Positions 27,479 to 35,898 of a stretch of DNA of 64,000 nt are shown here, piece by piece. Location: the NCBI RefSeq assembly GCF_004801395.1, contig NZ_SSOA01000015.1:1-64000 (forward strand). Reading direction: 5' to 3'. The position numbers were made by a program, and so were the translations under genes. A model generated the notes under the pieces. That model worked only from the letters and a program-made list of their open reading frames with translations, was not told the DNA's origin and did no database searches. The DNA comes from Gillisella terrae. Lineage in GTDB: Bacteria > Pseudomonadota > Alphaproteobacteria > Rhizobiales > Rhizobiaceae. How positions within the stretch are numbered: position 1 is the stretch's first letter; each line of letters begins with the position of its first letter.

Positions 27479-28837
27479 ATGGATATGAGCGTGCAGACCC
27501 CTTTTAATGGCAATAAACGCCGTGTCGCCGTTGTGGGTGCAGGAATCTCCGGCCTTTCTGCCGCATGGCTCCTGTCGTCAGAATGCATCGTGTCGGTGTA
27601 TGAAGCAGAGCCCAGGCTGGGCGGACATGCCAATACGGTCACCGTTGACGGCCCGAAAGGCAGCATTGCGGTTGATACCGGCTTTATCGTTTATAATGAT
27701 CGCAATTATCCCAATCTGGTCGCACTTTTTGAGCATCTGAAGGTGCCAAACCAGCCATCCAACATGTCGTTTGCCGCATCGTTGAATGCGGGCAGCTTTG
27801 AATATTCCGGATCTGGCCTGTCTGGCCTGCTCGGCCAGCGCCGCAATGCACTTCGCCCCCGCTTCTGGCGCATGGTTGCGGATATCATGCGGTTTTATCG
27901 CGAAGCACCGGCGCTTCTGGACCGTCAGGATCTGGCCACCACCACGCTCGGCGATTATCTCGACCTTGAGGCCTACAGCGCCGCCTTTATTGAAGACCAT
28001 TTATTGCCCATGGGGGCCGCTATCTGGTCGACAACGGCTGCCGATATGCGGGCCTATCCGCTGCATGCCTTTATCCGCTTCTTTGTCAATCATGGACTGG
28101 TGTCTTTGAACGATCGCCCGCAATGGCGCACCGTGACGGGCGGCAGCCGCGAATATGTCAGCCGGTTGCGGGCGGCAACCAATGCAGATTTTCGCAGCAA
28201 TGATCCGGTTGTTGCCATCAAGCGCGACGAATTCGGCGTCAAAATCATCACGGCAAGCGGCCATCAGGACCGGTTTGATGATGTCGTTGTGGCCACCCAT
28301 GCCGATCAGGCGTTGAAGCTGCTGGACAATCCGAGCAGTCAGGAACGCAGCATTCTCGGCGCTTTTGATTATACCAACAATGTCGCCGTGCTGCATTCCG
28401 ATGTCAGTCTCATGCCCAGGCGTCAGCGCGTGTGGGCAAGCTGGAATTATCTTGGCGAAGCGCGCGAGGCGGGCGAAAGCGCGCTGTGTGTGACCTATTG
28501 GATGAACAAGCTGCAAGGTCTCGACAACAACCTGCCGCTGTTTGTGACGCTCAACCCGTCACGGGATGTCAATCCCGCCAAGGTTCATCAGGTGTTCGAC
28601 TATAAACATCCGCTGTTTGACACCAAGGCAATGGCGGCCCAGCAGCAGCTTTGCCAGTTGCAGGGACAGCGCAACACCTGGTTCTGTGGAGCCTATTTCG
28701 GCAGCGGTTTTCACGAGGATGGCCTGCAAGCGGGCTTGGCCTGTGCCGAACATCTTTCAGGCCTTCGCCGCCCATGGACAGTCAAAGACGAATCGGGACG
28801 GATTTTTCTGAAAACTCCGCTGACGGCGGCAATATGA
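27479..28837 (+). CDS. FAD-dependent amine-oxidase-like oxidoreductase
   Basis: Flavoprotein of the NAD(P)-binding Rossmann/amine oxidase superfamily. 452 residues from the ATG at 27479 (GCGGGGACAGG just before): FAD dinucleotide motif VGAGISGLSAAWLL near the N-terminus, GGHANTV, DTGFIVYNDRNYPNL, and a C-terminal motif CGAYFGSGFHEDGLQAG. This type is always found with DUF1365 and Cfa-like genes, as here (ATGA overlap with the next gene), and is thought to act on membrane lipids made by the Cfa-like enzyme. The substrate is not known from sequence. Confidence 0.88.
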   Translation: MDMSVQTPFNGNKRRVAVVGAGISGLSAAWLLSSECIVSVYEAEPRLGGHANTVTVDGPKGSIAVDTGFIVYNDRNYPNLVALFEHLKVPNQPSNMSFAASLNAGSFEYSGSGLSGLLGQRRNALRPRFWRMVADIMRFYREAPALLDRQDLATTTLGDYLDLEAYSAAFIEDHLLPMGAAIWSTTAADMRAYPLHAFIRFFVNHGLVSLNDRPQWRTVTGGSREYVSRLRAATNADFRSNDPVVAIKRDEFGVKIITASGHQDRFDDVVVATHADQALKLLDNPSSQERSILGAFDYTNNVAVLHSDVSLMPRRQRVWASWNYLGEAREAGESALCVTYWMNKLQGLDNNLPLFVTLNPSRDVNPAKVHQVFDYKHPLFDTKAMAAQQQLCQLQGQRNTWFCGAYFGSGFHEDGLQAGLACAEHLSGLRRPWTVKDESGRIFLKTPLTAAI

Positions 28838-29637
28838 GCTGGAAATCTGCGCTTTTCGAAGGAGACGTGGTGCATCACCGCCACCGCCCGAAAAAACATA
28901 GTTTACGATATAAGGTGTTCACGCTGCTGATCGATCTCGATGAACTGTCGGCGCTGGATCAGAAATTGCGACTGTTTGGCCACAACCGCCGGGCACTCTT
29001 CAGCGTCTACGACAAAGACCATGGTCTTGGCGAAACGGCAGAGCTGAAAAACTGGGTGGCGCAGCATCTGGCTGATGCGGGTATCACAGTCGCTGACCTG
29101 CGCGTCACCATGCTGTGCTATCCGCGTATTTTTGGCTATGTTTTCAATCCCTTGACGGTCTATTTCTGCCACAGCGGCGAAGGTGATCTCCAAGCCATTC
29201 TCTATGAGGTGGAAAACACCTTTCATGAGCGGCACACCTATATCATCCCCGCCTCGCCCAATTCGGACGGCACCCTTCGCCATTCTTGCGCGAAAGAAAT
29301 GTATGTCTCGCCGTTTGTACCCATGGAGTGCCAGTATCATTTCAAGATCACGCCGCCCACCGACAAGGTTTTGGTGGCGATCAACGAAACCGACCACGAA
29401 GGTGATTTGCTCTATGCCAGTTTCAGCGGCAAGCGCCAGACCCTAAGCGACAAAGCCCTTTTGAAAATGCTTGTTGCCTATCCCTTGATGACCTTGAAGG
29501 TCATGGGGGCCATCCATTGGGAAGCCCTCAAGCTTTGGGCAAAAGGCGTGCCGGTGCATCGGCACCGCAAGGCTGAGAAGCCCATTGCCAGCTCTATCAT
29601 CCATTCCGACGCCATCAGCGCAAAGGCCCCATCATGA
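28834..29637 (+). CDS. DUF1365 protein
   Basis: 267-residue DUF1365 protein, unknown activity, linked with lipid modification by its constant neighbours. It contains HHRHRPKKHSLRYKVF at the start and the motif CYPRIFGYVFNPLTVYFCH, followed by EVENTFHERHTY. One hydrophobic stretch near residues 205-225 may touch the membrane. The ATG overlaps the stop of the oxidoreductase (ATGA); a 61-codon upstream extension lies wholly within that gene and is spurious. Its own stop overlaps cfa in the same way, so the three are made together. Confidence 0.88.
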   Translation: MSWKSALFEGDVVHHRHRPKKHSLRYKVFTLLIDLDELSALDQKLRLFGHNRRALFSVYDKDHGLGETAELKNWVAQHLADAGITVADLRVTMLCYPRIFGYVFNPLTVYFCHSGEGDLQAILYEVENTFHERHTYIIPASPNSDGTLRHSCAKEMYVSPFVPMECQYHFKITPPTDKVLVAINETDHEGDLLYASFSGKRQTLSDKALLKMLVAYPLMTLKVMGAIHWEALKLWAKGVPVHRHRKAEKPIASSIIHSDAISAKAPS

Positions 29638-30848
29638 GTCATGCCGAACAGCAAACCATTGCACCTTCTTTTCGCTCGGCACCGCTTTGGCAGCGCATCC
29701 TGTGCGGCTGGGCAGACCGCCTGAGCCACGGCCATCTCACGCTGCTGTTTCCCGGCGGACGTGAGCACCATGTTCAAGGCCCAAATCTTGGCCCATCAGC
29801 GGTGCTGCGTTTTAACAATGCGCGGCCAGTGCGTCGGGTGATCAGCGGCGGCAGCCTCGGTTTTTCGCAATCCTATATGGATGGTGATTGGGATAGCCCC
29901 GATATTGCAAGTTTTCTGGAATTGGTGATTGCCAATGAAAGAAACTGGCAAAAGCTGATGGCCCCCTCCACCCTTCTCGGCAAACTGGCCCTGATCCGCC
30001 ACAAGCTGCGGCGCAATTCCAAGGCAGGAAGCCGACGCAACATCGCCTTTCACTATGATCTCGGCAATGACTTCTATCGTCATTGGCTCGACGGCACCAT
30101 GACCTATTCTTCTGCGCTGTTTGAGCAACCGCATCAATCGCTGGAAGCAGCGCAAGCGGCCAAATATCAACGCATCGTGCGGGAACTCAACTTAACCGCC
30201 GACGACCATGTGCTGGAAATTGGTTGCGGCTGGGGCGGCTTTGCCGAACACGCCATTCGCGCCACCGGCTGCAAGGTCACCGGCCTGACGCTCTCCAAGG
30301 AACAGGCGGGTTTTGCCCGCGCCCGGTTAAGCAAAGCAGGTTTGTCCGACAAGGCCGATATTCGTCTGGAAGATTACCGCGACGTGCAAGGCACGTTTAC
30401 CAAAATCGTCTCGATCGAAATGTTCGAAGCGGTTGGTGAAGAAAACTGGCGCATCTATTTTGATCGTGTCCGCAGCCTGCTTGCGCCCAAGGGCAAAGCA
30501 ATTGTGCAGGTGATCACCATCGATGAAGGCAGGTTCGAGCACTATAAAAGCCATGCCGATTTCATCCAGACCTATATCTTCCCCGGCGGCATGCTGCCCT
30601 CAGTGGAGCGGTTTGAGGCATCGGCCAGACAATCCGGCCTGAAGGTGCTAGACACCTTCCGCTTTGGGGCGGATTACGAGCGCACCCTGCTGCAATGGGA
30701 CAAGAGCTTCACCGCCCATTGGTCACGCATTGCGCCGCTTGGCTTTGACGAACGCTTCTTTCGCATGTGGCGCTATTACCTGCATTACTGCGCCGCAGGT
30801 TTCCGCACCAAACGTCTGGATGTGGTGCAATTTGAACTGAGCGTGTAA
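29634..30848 (+). CDS. cfa: Cyclopropane-fatty-acyl-phospholipid synthase family methyltransferase
   Basis: SAM-dependent methyltransferase adding a methylene or methyl group to unsaturated phospholipid acyl chains. 404 residues: N-terminal lipid-binding domain, then the SAM-binding Rossmann domain with VLEIGCGWGGFAEHA (about 195-209) and the Cfa motif FHYDLGNDFYRHWLD with MTYSSALFE. Third gene of the ATGA-overlapping operon. In Rhodobacter, Cfa-like genes of the RpoE regulon belong to membrane lipid protection, including furan fatty acid synthesis; whether this one makes cyclopropane or a methylated precursor is open. Confidence 0.92.
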   Translation: MSHAEQQTIAPSFRSAPLWQRILCGWADRLSHGHLTLLFPGGREHHVQGPNLGPSAVLRFNNARPVRRVISGGSLGFSQSYMDGDWDSPDIASFLELVIANERNWQKLMAPSTLLGKLALIRHKLRRNSKAGSRRNIAFHYDLGNDFYRHWLDGTMTYSSALFEQPHQSLEAAQAAKYQRIVRELNLTADDHVLEIGCGWGGFAEHAIRATGCKVTGLTLSKEQAGFARARLSKAGLSDKADIRLEDYRDVQGTFTKIVSIEMFEAVGEENWRIYFDRVRSLLAPKGKAIVQVITIDEGRFEHYKSHADFIQTYIFPGGMLPSVERFEASARQSGLKVLDTFRFGADYERTLLQWDKSFTAHWSRIAPLGFDERFFRMWRYYLHYCAAGFRTKRLDVVQFELSV

Positions 30849-31065
30849 AAAGGACGCGTAAGCCTCCTTCAGCTTATTGACAAACCTCTCGCTCGACGTT
30901 TCGTCACCCTCGGGCCTGTCCCGAGGGTCTGCCGTGGCTGGATAAGAAATTGACTTTGCTTATGAAATTAGCGTGGTTAGATGCTCGGCCCTGTGCCGAG
31001 CATGACGTCGAGGATAAATTTAGGGTTTGTCAGCAGTCTGAAGGAGGCGAAAGCCTCCTTTTTAC
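30846..31065. repeat. Imperfect 42-bp inverted repeat element with inner hairpins
   Basis: The ends GTAAAAAGGACGCG...GACAAACC and GGTTTGTC...TCCTTTTTAC pair over about 42 bases with 8 mismatches. Inside are CCCTCGGG-CCTGT-CCCGAGGG and TGCTCGG-CCCTG-CCGAGCA type hairpins. This fills the 233-base gap between the convergent cfa and SDR genes and resembles dispersed rhizobial repeats. Confidence 0.6.
31041..31063 (+). terminator. Intrinsic terminator of the cfa operon
   Basis: AAGGAGGC-GAAA-GCCTCCTT followed by TTT: an 8-bp stem with a GNRA-type loop and a T run, in the right arm of the repeat after cfa. Confidence 0.75.
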
Positions 31066-31081
31066 ACTCAATTTTCGCCGC

Positions 31082-31849
31082 TCAGGATTTGCGCAGCATT
31101 TTCTCGGTGAGCTTGAAATACAGAGGATAGGGCAAAAGCCGCAGACTCTTTAAAAGCAGCACCATTTTCCACGAAAAGGCAATTTCGAATTTTCCCGCTT
31201 CCATGCCCTTGGCGATATGCTCGGCCGCCTCTTCCGCGGTAACAATAAACGGCATGGGAAAGTCATTTTTATCAGTCAGCGGCGTTTTGACAAAGCCCGG
31301 ATTGATGATGCTGAGCGTCACACCCTTTTTGGCAAGACCGGGATGGAGCGCCTCGGCAAGTGTAATCAGGGCGGATTTGGTGGCACCATAAACACCGCCA
31401 CCGGGAAGACCGGTGTAGCCCGACACCGACCCCAAAAGCCCGATGCGGCCTTTGCCGCGTGCAACCATGCGCGGCATGATGGTCTCTAAACAATAGGCCG
31501 TACCCATCAGGTTCAGCTCAATCATCGTGCGGAATTGATCGGCGTTGAAATTGCTGATCGATTCCCGAACATAGGTACCTGCCGAAAATACCGCCATGTC
31601 GATCGGGCCAAGGGCAACTTCAATCTCCGACATCACCCGATGCACGGCATCACGATCAGTCACATCCAGAGGAAAAGCCTGGATGACACCACCGCTCTCC
31701 AAGGCGAGCGCTTGCAATTCATCAGCATTGCGGGCGCTGACGGCCACCCGATAGCCATCACGGGCGAGTTTTAGCGCCAGCGCGCGGCCAATGCCGGAAC
31801 TGGCCCCCGTGATCCAGGCCACACGCAGGTTTGACGACGACATGACCAT
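31082..31849 (-). CDS. Short-chain dehydrogenase/reductase
   Basis: Classical SDR, 255 residues: NAD(P)-binding TGASSGIG (about 15-22), the NxxG-like segment VFSAGTY, catalytic Ser in GSVSGYTG and the YGATK Tyr-Lys pair. C-terminal hydrophobic region (KMVLLLKSLRLLPYPLYF) suggests membrane association and a lipidic substrate. The ATG shares one base with the stop of the DUF3833 gene (TAATG), and the order SDR-DUF3833-SDR is typical of the operon facing the cfa genes in ECF11 loci. Confidence 0.88.
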   Translation of the reverse strand: MVMSSSNLRVAWITGASSGIGRALALKLARDGYRVAVSARNADELQALALESGGVIQAFPLDVTDRDAVHRVMSEIEVALGPIDMAVFSAGTYVRESISNFNADQFRTMIELNLMGTAYCLETIMPRMVARGKGRIGLLGSVSGYTGLPGGGVYGATKSALITLAEALHPGLAKKGVTLSIINPGFVKTPLTDKNDFPMPFIVTAEEAAEHIAKGMEAGKFEIAFSWKMVLLLKSLRLLPYPLYFKLTEKMLRKS

Positions 31850-32397
31850 TACTGAAACGCCTTTTCGTGGTTATGGGCGGAGTGGTGCAGAGCTGGCTTT
31901 TTGAATTTTACGGTGGTTTTCGCCACCGGAAAACCGAACTTTGTCACCAGTGCTGTGTTCAACACCGTTCCATCCTTGTTCAAAACCATCTTGTCATAAA
32001 AGCGGACCTTGTTCGCCTGTTTTTGCGGATCAAGATAGACAAGATAGTTGAAATGCGCGGTATCGCCATCAATGCGCACCTTGGTATCGCCAATCACATC
32101 TTCGCGGGTGCCGATGTAGGAGGTCGGGCCGGTTTTGACGAAGCGCCAGGTTTTGCGGTCTTTGGTGCCATCATCAAAGCGAAAATCCTCGCGTAGCGTC
32201 AGCACATGACCATCCCACTTGCCCGTGAGATCAACCGTGAATGAGCGACTGACACCGTTAATGGCTGCAAAATGCCCTTCCGCCACGGTTTTTCCGAGGA
32301 AATAAGTCTCAAACGCAAAATCCGCCGCCTTAGCTGTGCTGACGGTCGATAGAAGACCCATGGTCAGGCTGGCAAAGGCTGATTTCAACACATGCAT
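31849..32397 (-). CDS. DUF3833 exported protein
   Basis: 182-residue DUF3833 protein with a signal peptide (about residues 1-24, ending TAKAA). The mature part is beta-rich with FLGKTVAEGHF, TLREDFRFDDGTKDRKTWRF and KMVLNKDGTVLNTALVTKFG, suggesting a lipocalin-like barrel that could bind or carry a lipid in the periplasm. Function is unknown. Coupled by overlap to the downstream SDR; 65 bases after the upstream SDR. Confidence 0.85.
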   Translation of the reverse strand: MHVLKSAFASLTMGLLSTVSTAKAADFAFETYFLGKTVAEGHFAAINGVSRSFTVDLTGKWDGHVLTLREDFRFDDGTKDRKTWRFVKTGPTSYIGTREDVIGDTKVRIDGDTAHFNYLVYLDPQKQANKVRFYDKMVLNKDGTVLNTALVTKFGFPVAKTTVKFKKPALHHSAHNHEKAFQ

Positions 32398-32462
32398 GGC
32401 GCTCTCCGCTCTTAATGTTCACTATACGCCAATACGCAACCAACGCCTCGCTGGATTGGTGG

Positions 32463-33167
32463 CTACCATTCAATGGTTGATCCATCATAGGCAAAGAAAC
32501 CGCCAGATTGCGCTGTCGAGAGATGATCAAGCACCTCGAGAAGCCTCGTTGCACTGTCATGCGGCGTGAACCGCTCATGGTTGGGCGCAAAATTGGCCGA
32601 CAGCGATGTGGCAACGCTGCCGGGATGCAAGGCGGCCACCACCGCATGTGGCCGCGTGCGGGTAATCTCGACAGCGGCGGTGCGAACAATCTGGTTCAAG
32701 GCCGCCTTTGAGGCGCGGTAGGATATCCAGCCACCCAGCCGGTTATCGCCAATCGAACCAACACGCGCCGATAAAAACGCCATCATGGCGCGTCGGTCTT
32801 TAACCACCAGCGGCAGAAAATATTTCAGCACCAGAGCCGGGCCGATGGCATTGAGCGCAAATTGCGCCGCCATGCCGTCGGCAGTTACGGCTTTGATCGC
32901 TTTTTCTGGACCAATGCCGTTAATCGTTAAAGCGCCCGTTGCGCAGATCACCACATCGAAAGGGGCCTGCTGCGAGAGACGCTCAGCGGCAGCCGCCACG
33001 CTGTCTTCATTGGTGACATCAAAGCCGTCCACACTGCGCGAGAGGGTAACAACAGCCGCACACGCAGGGTCTGAGCGCAAAACCTCAACAAAGGCGGAGC
33101 CAATGCCACCAGATCCTCCAACCACCAAAGCACGATAAGGATGTTCCAACGACGTCATGCCGGTCAT
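32463..33167 (-). CDS. SDR-family oxidoreductase (C-factor-like)
   Basis: SDR, 234 residues, with GGSGGIG nucleotide-binding motif (about 17-23), a shortened central part, catalytic Ser in LSARVGSIG and the YRASK Tyr-Lys pair. Resembles the CsgA/C-factor subgroup. First gene of the leftward operon; a TGATCC-type promoter lies upstream, supporting membership in the sigma regulon. Initiation may be at either of the two close ATGs at 33167 and 33158. Confidence 0.85.
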   Translation of the reverse strand: MTGMTSLEHPYRALVVGGSGGIGSAFVEVLRSDPACAAVVTLSRSVDGFDVTNEDSVAAAAERLSQQAPFDVVICATGALTINGIGPEKAIKAVTADGMAAQFALNAIGPALVLKYFLPLVVKDRRAMMAFLSARVGSIGDNRLGGWISYRASKAALNQIVRTAAVEITRTRPHAVVAALHPGSVATSLSANFAPNHERFTPHDSATRLLEVLDHLSTAQSGGFFAYDGSTIEW

Positions 33168-33232
33168 GTCTACCCCCTTTTATCGGAAAAATTCCGGCGA
33201 TTGTAATCTGAACCTTTGTGTCGGTCGTAACG

Positions 33233-33263
33233 TTACTACGACTGAAAATAAGGTCATGGATCA
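33233..33263 (-). promoter_or_regulatory. Predicted ECF11 (RpoE) promoter of the SDR operon
   Basis: Minus strand TGATCC (33263-33258), a 19-base spacer, TAGTAA (33238-33233), 66 bases before the SDR start. It resembles the promoter before the sigma gene (TGATCC-N18-TAGTGG). Confidence 0.5.
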
Positions 33264-33279
33264 CAAGAGGGCCGAGGTA

Positions 33280-33699
33280 ATGACATCTCATTTGGAAATT
33301 TCTGGTCGCGTACTCATTTCTGCACTGCTTATGGCAGTGATCAGCGCCGGAGCGGCACTTGCCGCAGGCGAAAGCCGCTATACGTCGAGAGAAATTCGTC
33401 AAGACATTGTGGGAAAGCGCATTTATCTCGCAACCCCGATGGGCGGGGAGTTTCCGCTCAACTATCGCAAAAACGGCGTTGTGGATGGAGATGGCGAGGC
33501 ACTGGGCCTTGGACGCTTTGTCAAACCCAATGACACCGGCAAATGGTGGATCAAGGATGATCAGCTCTGCCAGCGCTTTACCACCTGGTACAAGGGCGCG
33601 CCGATGTGCTTTGAGCTGTATAAAACCGGCGATAAAAGCCTGAACTGGATCCGCAACAACGGCCAGAAAGGGACTGCCCGGATCGGGCAATCCCTTTAA
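33280..33699 (+). CDS. Hypothetical exported protein
   Basis: Not recognised with certainty; it looks like a small exported protein common in Rhizobiales (DUF995-like). 139 residues with a signal peptide (about 1-29, ending ALAAG), then YLATPMGGEFPLNYR, GLGRFVKP, KWWIKDDQLCQRF and APMCFELYK. The two Cys (LCQ, MCF) may form a disulfide. The ATG at 33280 has GAGGG nine bases upstream; an ATG 24 bases earlier is the alternative. It is divergent from the SDR operon and converges on iolB with a 5-base gap. Confidence 0.75.
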   Translation: MTSHLEISGRVLISALLMAVISAGAALAAGESRYTSREIRQDIVGKRIYLATPMGGEFPLNYRKNGVVDGDGEALGLGRFVKPNDTGKWWIKDDQLCQRFTTWYKGAPMCFELYKTGDKSLNWIRNNGQKGTARIGQSL

Positions 33700-33704
33700 A
33701 ACTC

Positions 33705-34514
33705 TTAGGGATTATCCCGCTTAAAAATCCAGTCGTGGTCGGGATGGTTCTGGAAGCGCCACTTGCGCATCGGTCCGGCCATGACATTGAGATAATACAT
33801 CTCATAGCCATAGGGCGCACCGCATGGATGGTGACCCTTTGGCACCAGCACCACATCCCCATCCGAGACGGCCATGGTTTCATCGAGGCTGCCATCTTCG
33901 GTAAAGACGCGCTGGAAGCCAAAGCCTTGAGCCGGATTGAGGCGGTGATAATAGGTCTCTTCCAGATAGGTCATATTCGGGAAGTTATCCTCATCATGCC
34001 GGTGTGGCGGATAGGAGGACCAGTTGCCTTGCGGGGTAAACACTTCTGTCACCAGCAGGCTCTCGGCCACATCGCGCTCTTCCATGGCGATGGGGAAGAT
34101 GTAGCGGGTGTTGGCACCCTTGCCACGCTCGGTGAGCGCAATACCGGCAGGGCCAATCACTTGCGCCTCGCGACCCGGTTTGGCTGGGGCGGTGCAGACG
34201 GCCAAGGTTACATCGGTGGTGGCCGTCGCGCTCCACGCGCTGCCCGCCGGAATGTAGACGCAATGGGGCGGGGTCCGTTCAAACACGTTCATGCGCTCGC
34301 CAAGCTCACCGAAGCTTTTGCCAGCACTGGAAATCTCGGCCTTGCCCTCGACCAGCACCAGAATCACTTCCGTGTCACCGGTCTGCTCCTCAGCCTTTTC
34401 GCCTGCCTTCAGCTTGTAAAGGCCAAAGCCGACATAGCCCCAATTGGCGCTTTGCGGCGTAATATCATGGACTTTTCCCGCGGCGGCGACGGGTTTGCGC
34501 AAAAGATTGGTCAT
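33705..34514 (-). CDS. iolB: 5-deoxy-glucuronate isomerase
   Basis: Converts 5-deoxy-D-glucuronate to 5-dehydro-2-deoxygluconate in myo-inositol breakdown. 269 residues of a two-cupin fold; the C-terminal cupin carries the metal ligands in SYPPHRHDEDN and the later GDVVLVPKGHHP. Last gene of the iolC-D-E-orf-B operon; its ATG overlaps the stop of the small membrane-protein gene (ATGA). Confidence 0.95.
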   Translation of the reverse strand: MTNLLRKPVAAAGKVHDITPQSANWGYVGFGLYKLKAGEKAEEQTGDTEVILVLVEGKAEISSAGKSFGELGERMNVFERTPPHCVYIPAGSAWSATATTDVTLAVCTAPAKPGREAQVIGPAGIALTERGKGANTRYIFPIAMEERDVAESLLVTEVFTPQGNWSSYPPHRHDEDNFPNMTYLEETYYHRLNPAQGFGFQRVFTEDGSLDETMAVSDGDVVLVPKGHHPCGAPYGYEMYYLNVMAGPMRKWRFQNHPDHDWIFKRDNP

Positions 34515-34717
34515 TCTTTATCTCCCTTTTCCGGTGTTTTGTAAAACACCCAGAACAGTTGCAGACCGGCGTAAAAACCAAGCGCCAGAGAAATTATTGC
34601 CCAGGTTTGTGAGCCGGAATAAAGCTCAAGCCCCGCCCAGACCAGCGGCACCAGCACGACCAGAATGCGCACCCAGAGCGGCTTGAAAAACGGGTCGTGG
34701 GGATTGAGAAACTTCAT
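34511..34717 (-). CDS. Small membrane protein in the inositol operon
   Basis: 68-residue protein with two hydrophobic helices (about 12-28 and 34-55) separated by ELYSGSQTW. The ATG at 34717 (MKFLNPHDPFFKPLW) follows AAGGTAGG; a 12-codon extension is less likely. Stop overlaps the iolB start. It resembles short uncharacterised proteins next to iolB in other rhizobia, with no known role; perhaps a membrane accessory to inositol use. Confidence 0.7.
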   Translation of the reverse strand: MKFLNPHDPFFKPLWVRILVVLVPLVWAGLELYSGSQTWAIISLALGFYAGLQLFWVFYKTPEKGDKE

Positions 34718-34795
34718 GGACCTACCTTGTGTTCGGGTCTCGCTCTTTACCATTCAGGCTGTGGAGGGAGTGACATAGCATAGGTTTGCGCCAGT

Positions 34796-34977
34796 TCACC
34801 CCCCTCTGGTCTGCCGACCATCTCCCCCACAAGGGGGGAGATCAGATGGAGTTACCCATCCACTTCAACGGCTAACTCCTTAGGTATGCCACTAAAAACA
34901 AAAGAGAACGAGAGGTAAACCCCAGGTCGATCTCCCCCCTTGTGGGGGAGATGTCCGGCAGGACAGAGGGGGGTAAC
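34796..34977. repeat. RIME1-like palindromic repeat pair (iolE-iolB gap)
   Basis: Inverted arms of about 48 bases built on CCCCCCTCTG, with the small hairpins GGTC-TGCC-GACC (left) and GTCC-TGCC-GGAC (right, complement), then ATCTCCCCCACAAGGGGG. About 85 bases separate the arms. It interrupts the inositol operon between iolE and the small gene. Confidence 0.72.
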
Positions 34978-34994
34978 CCACTTGCTCAGATCGA

Positions 34995-35897
34995 TTAAGC
35001 CGTCTTATCCAACCCCGCCGCCTTGGCCATGGCCTTCAACGAAGCAAGGCCGAGGCTTTGGTAATCATAAGGATTGCGCACATCTGGATCCTGCTCGGCT
35101 TCAATCACCAGCCAGCCCTCGTAGCTGTGCTCGGCGGCCACTTTCAAAACCGGCAAAAAGTTCACGCCGCCTTCGCTATCGCCCGGCACCGTAAAGGCAC
35201 CACGGCGCACGCCTTCAAGGAAGGAGAGCTTTTCATCACGCACCTGTTTGGTGATCACCGGGCGAATATTTTTGGCATGGATATGCCCCACGCGGCCCAT
35301 GTGCTTTTTGGCAACCTGCTCAGGATCGCCGCCGCCAAACAGGCAATGGCCGGTATCCAGCAGCAGCTTGGCATGTGGGCCAGTGTTGGCCATCAGCTTG
35401 TCAATTTCTTCTTCACTCTCGACAATTGTGCCCATGTGGTGGTGATAGACAAGCGCAATGCCCTGAGAAGCCGCATATTCGGCCAGCGCTTCCACGCCTG
35501 CACCGAAGCTTGCCCACTCCGAATCCGCCAGTTTCGGGCGATCATTCACCGGCTTGCCATCATCACCATGAATAGCATTCGATGTTTCGCAGACGATAAT
35601 GACTTTGCAGCCCATGGCCTTGAGCAGGTCGAGGGCGGGCTGCATCGCGGCCTTTTCGTCTTCAATGCTGTTGGTCAGCAGGTTCAGCGAGTGCCAGCCA
35701 GAGACATAGCGCAACCCGCGCGGCTCCAGAACAGCCTTCAGGGCCGCAGGCTCCTGCGGGAATTTGTGGCCCTTTTCAATGCCGTCGAAACCGATTTTGG
35801 ATGTTTCATCCAGGCATTGGTCGAGGCTGATATGGGCACCCAGCGTGCGGTCATCATCGTTGGACCAGGCAATCGGGTTGGTTCCGTAGAGAATCAT
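34995..35897 (-). CDS. iolE: Inosose dehydratase
   Basis: Dehydrates scyllo-inosose to the diketone intermediate of inositol breakdown. 300 residues, xylose-isomerase-like TIM barrel with the metal-site motifs YHHHMGT (mid protein), LLLDTGHC and HIHAKNIR. The ATG at 35897 ([11 protein letters not shown]) was chosen from family similarity; the longer open frame overlaps iolD. Starts one base after the iolD stop. Confidence 0.95.
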   Translation of the reverse strand: MILYGTNPIAWSNDDDRTLGAHISLDQCLDETSKIGFDGIEKGHKFPQEPAALKAVLEPRGLRYVSGWHSLNLLTNSIEDEKAAMQPALDLLKAMGCKVIIVCETSNAIHGDDGKPVNDRPKLADSEWASFGAGVEALAEYAASQGIALVYHHHMGTIVESEEEIDKLMANTGPHAKLLLDTGHCLFGGGDPEQVAKKHMGRVGHIHAKNIRPVITKQVRDEKLSFLEGVRRGAFTVPGDSEGGVNFLPVLKVAAEHSYEGWLVIEAEQDPDVRNPYDYQSLGLASLKAMAKAAGLDKTA

Positions 35898-35898
35898 C

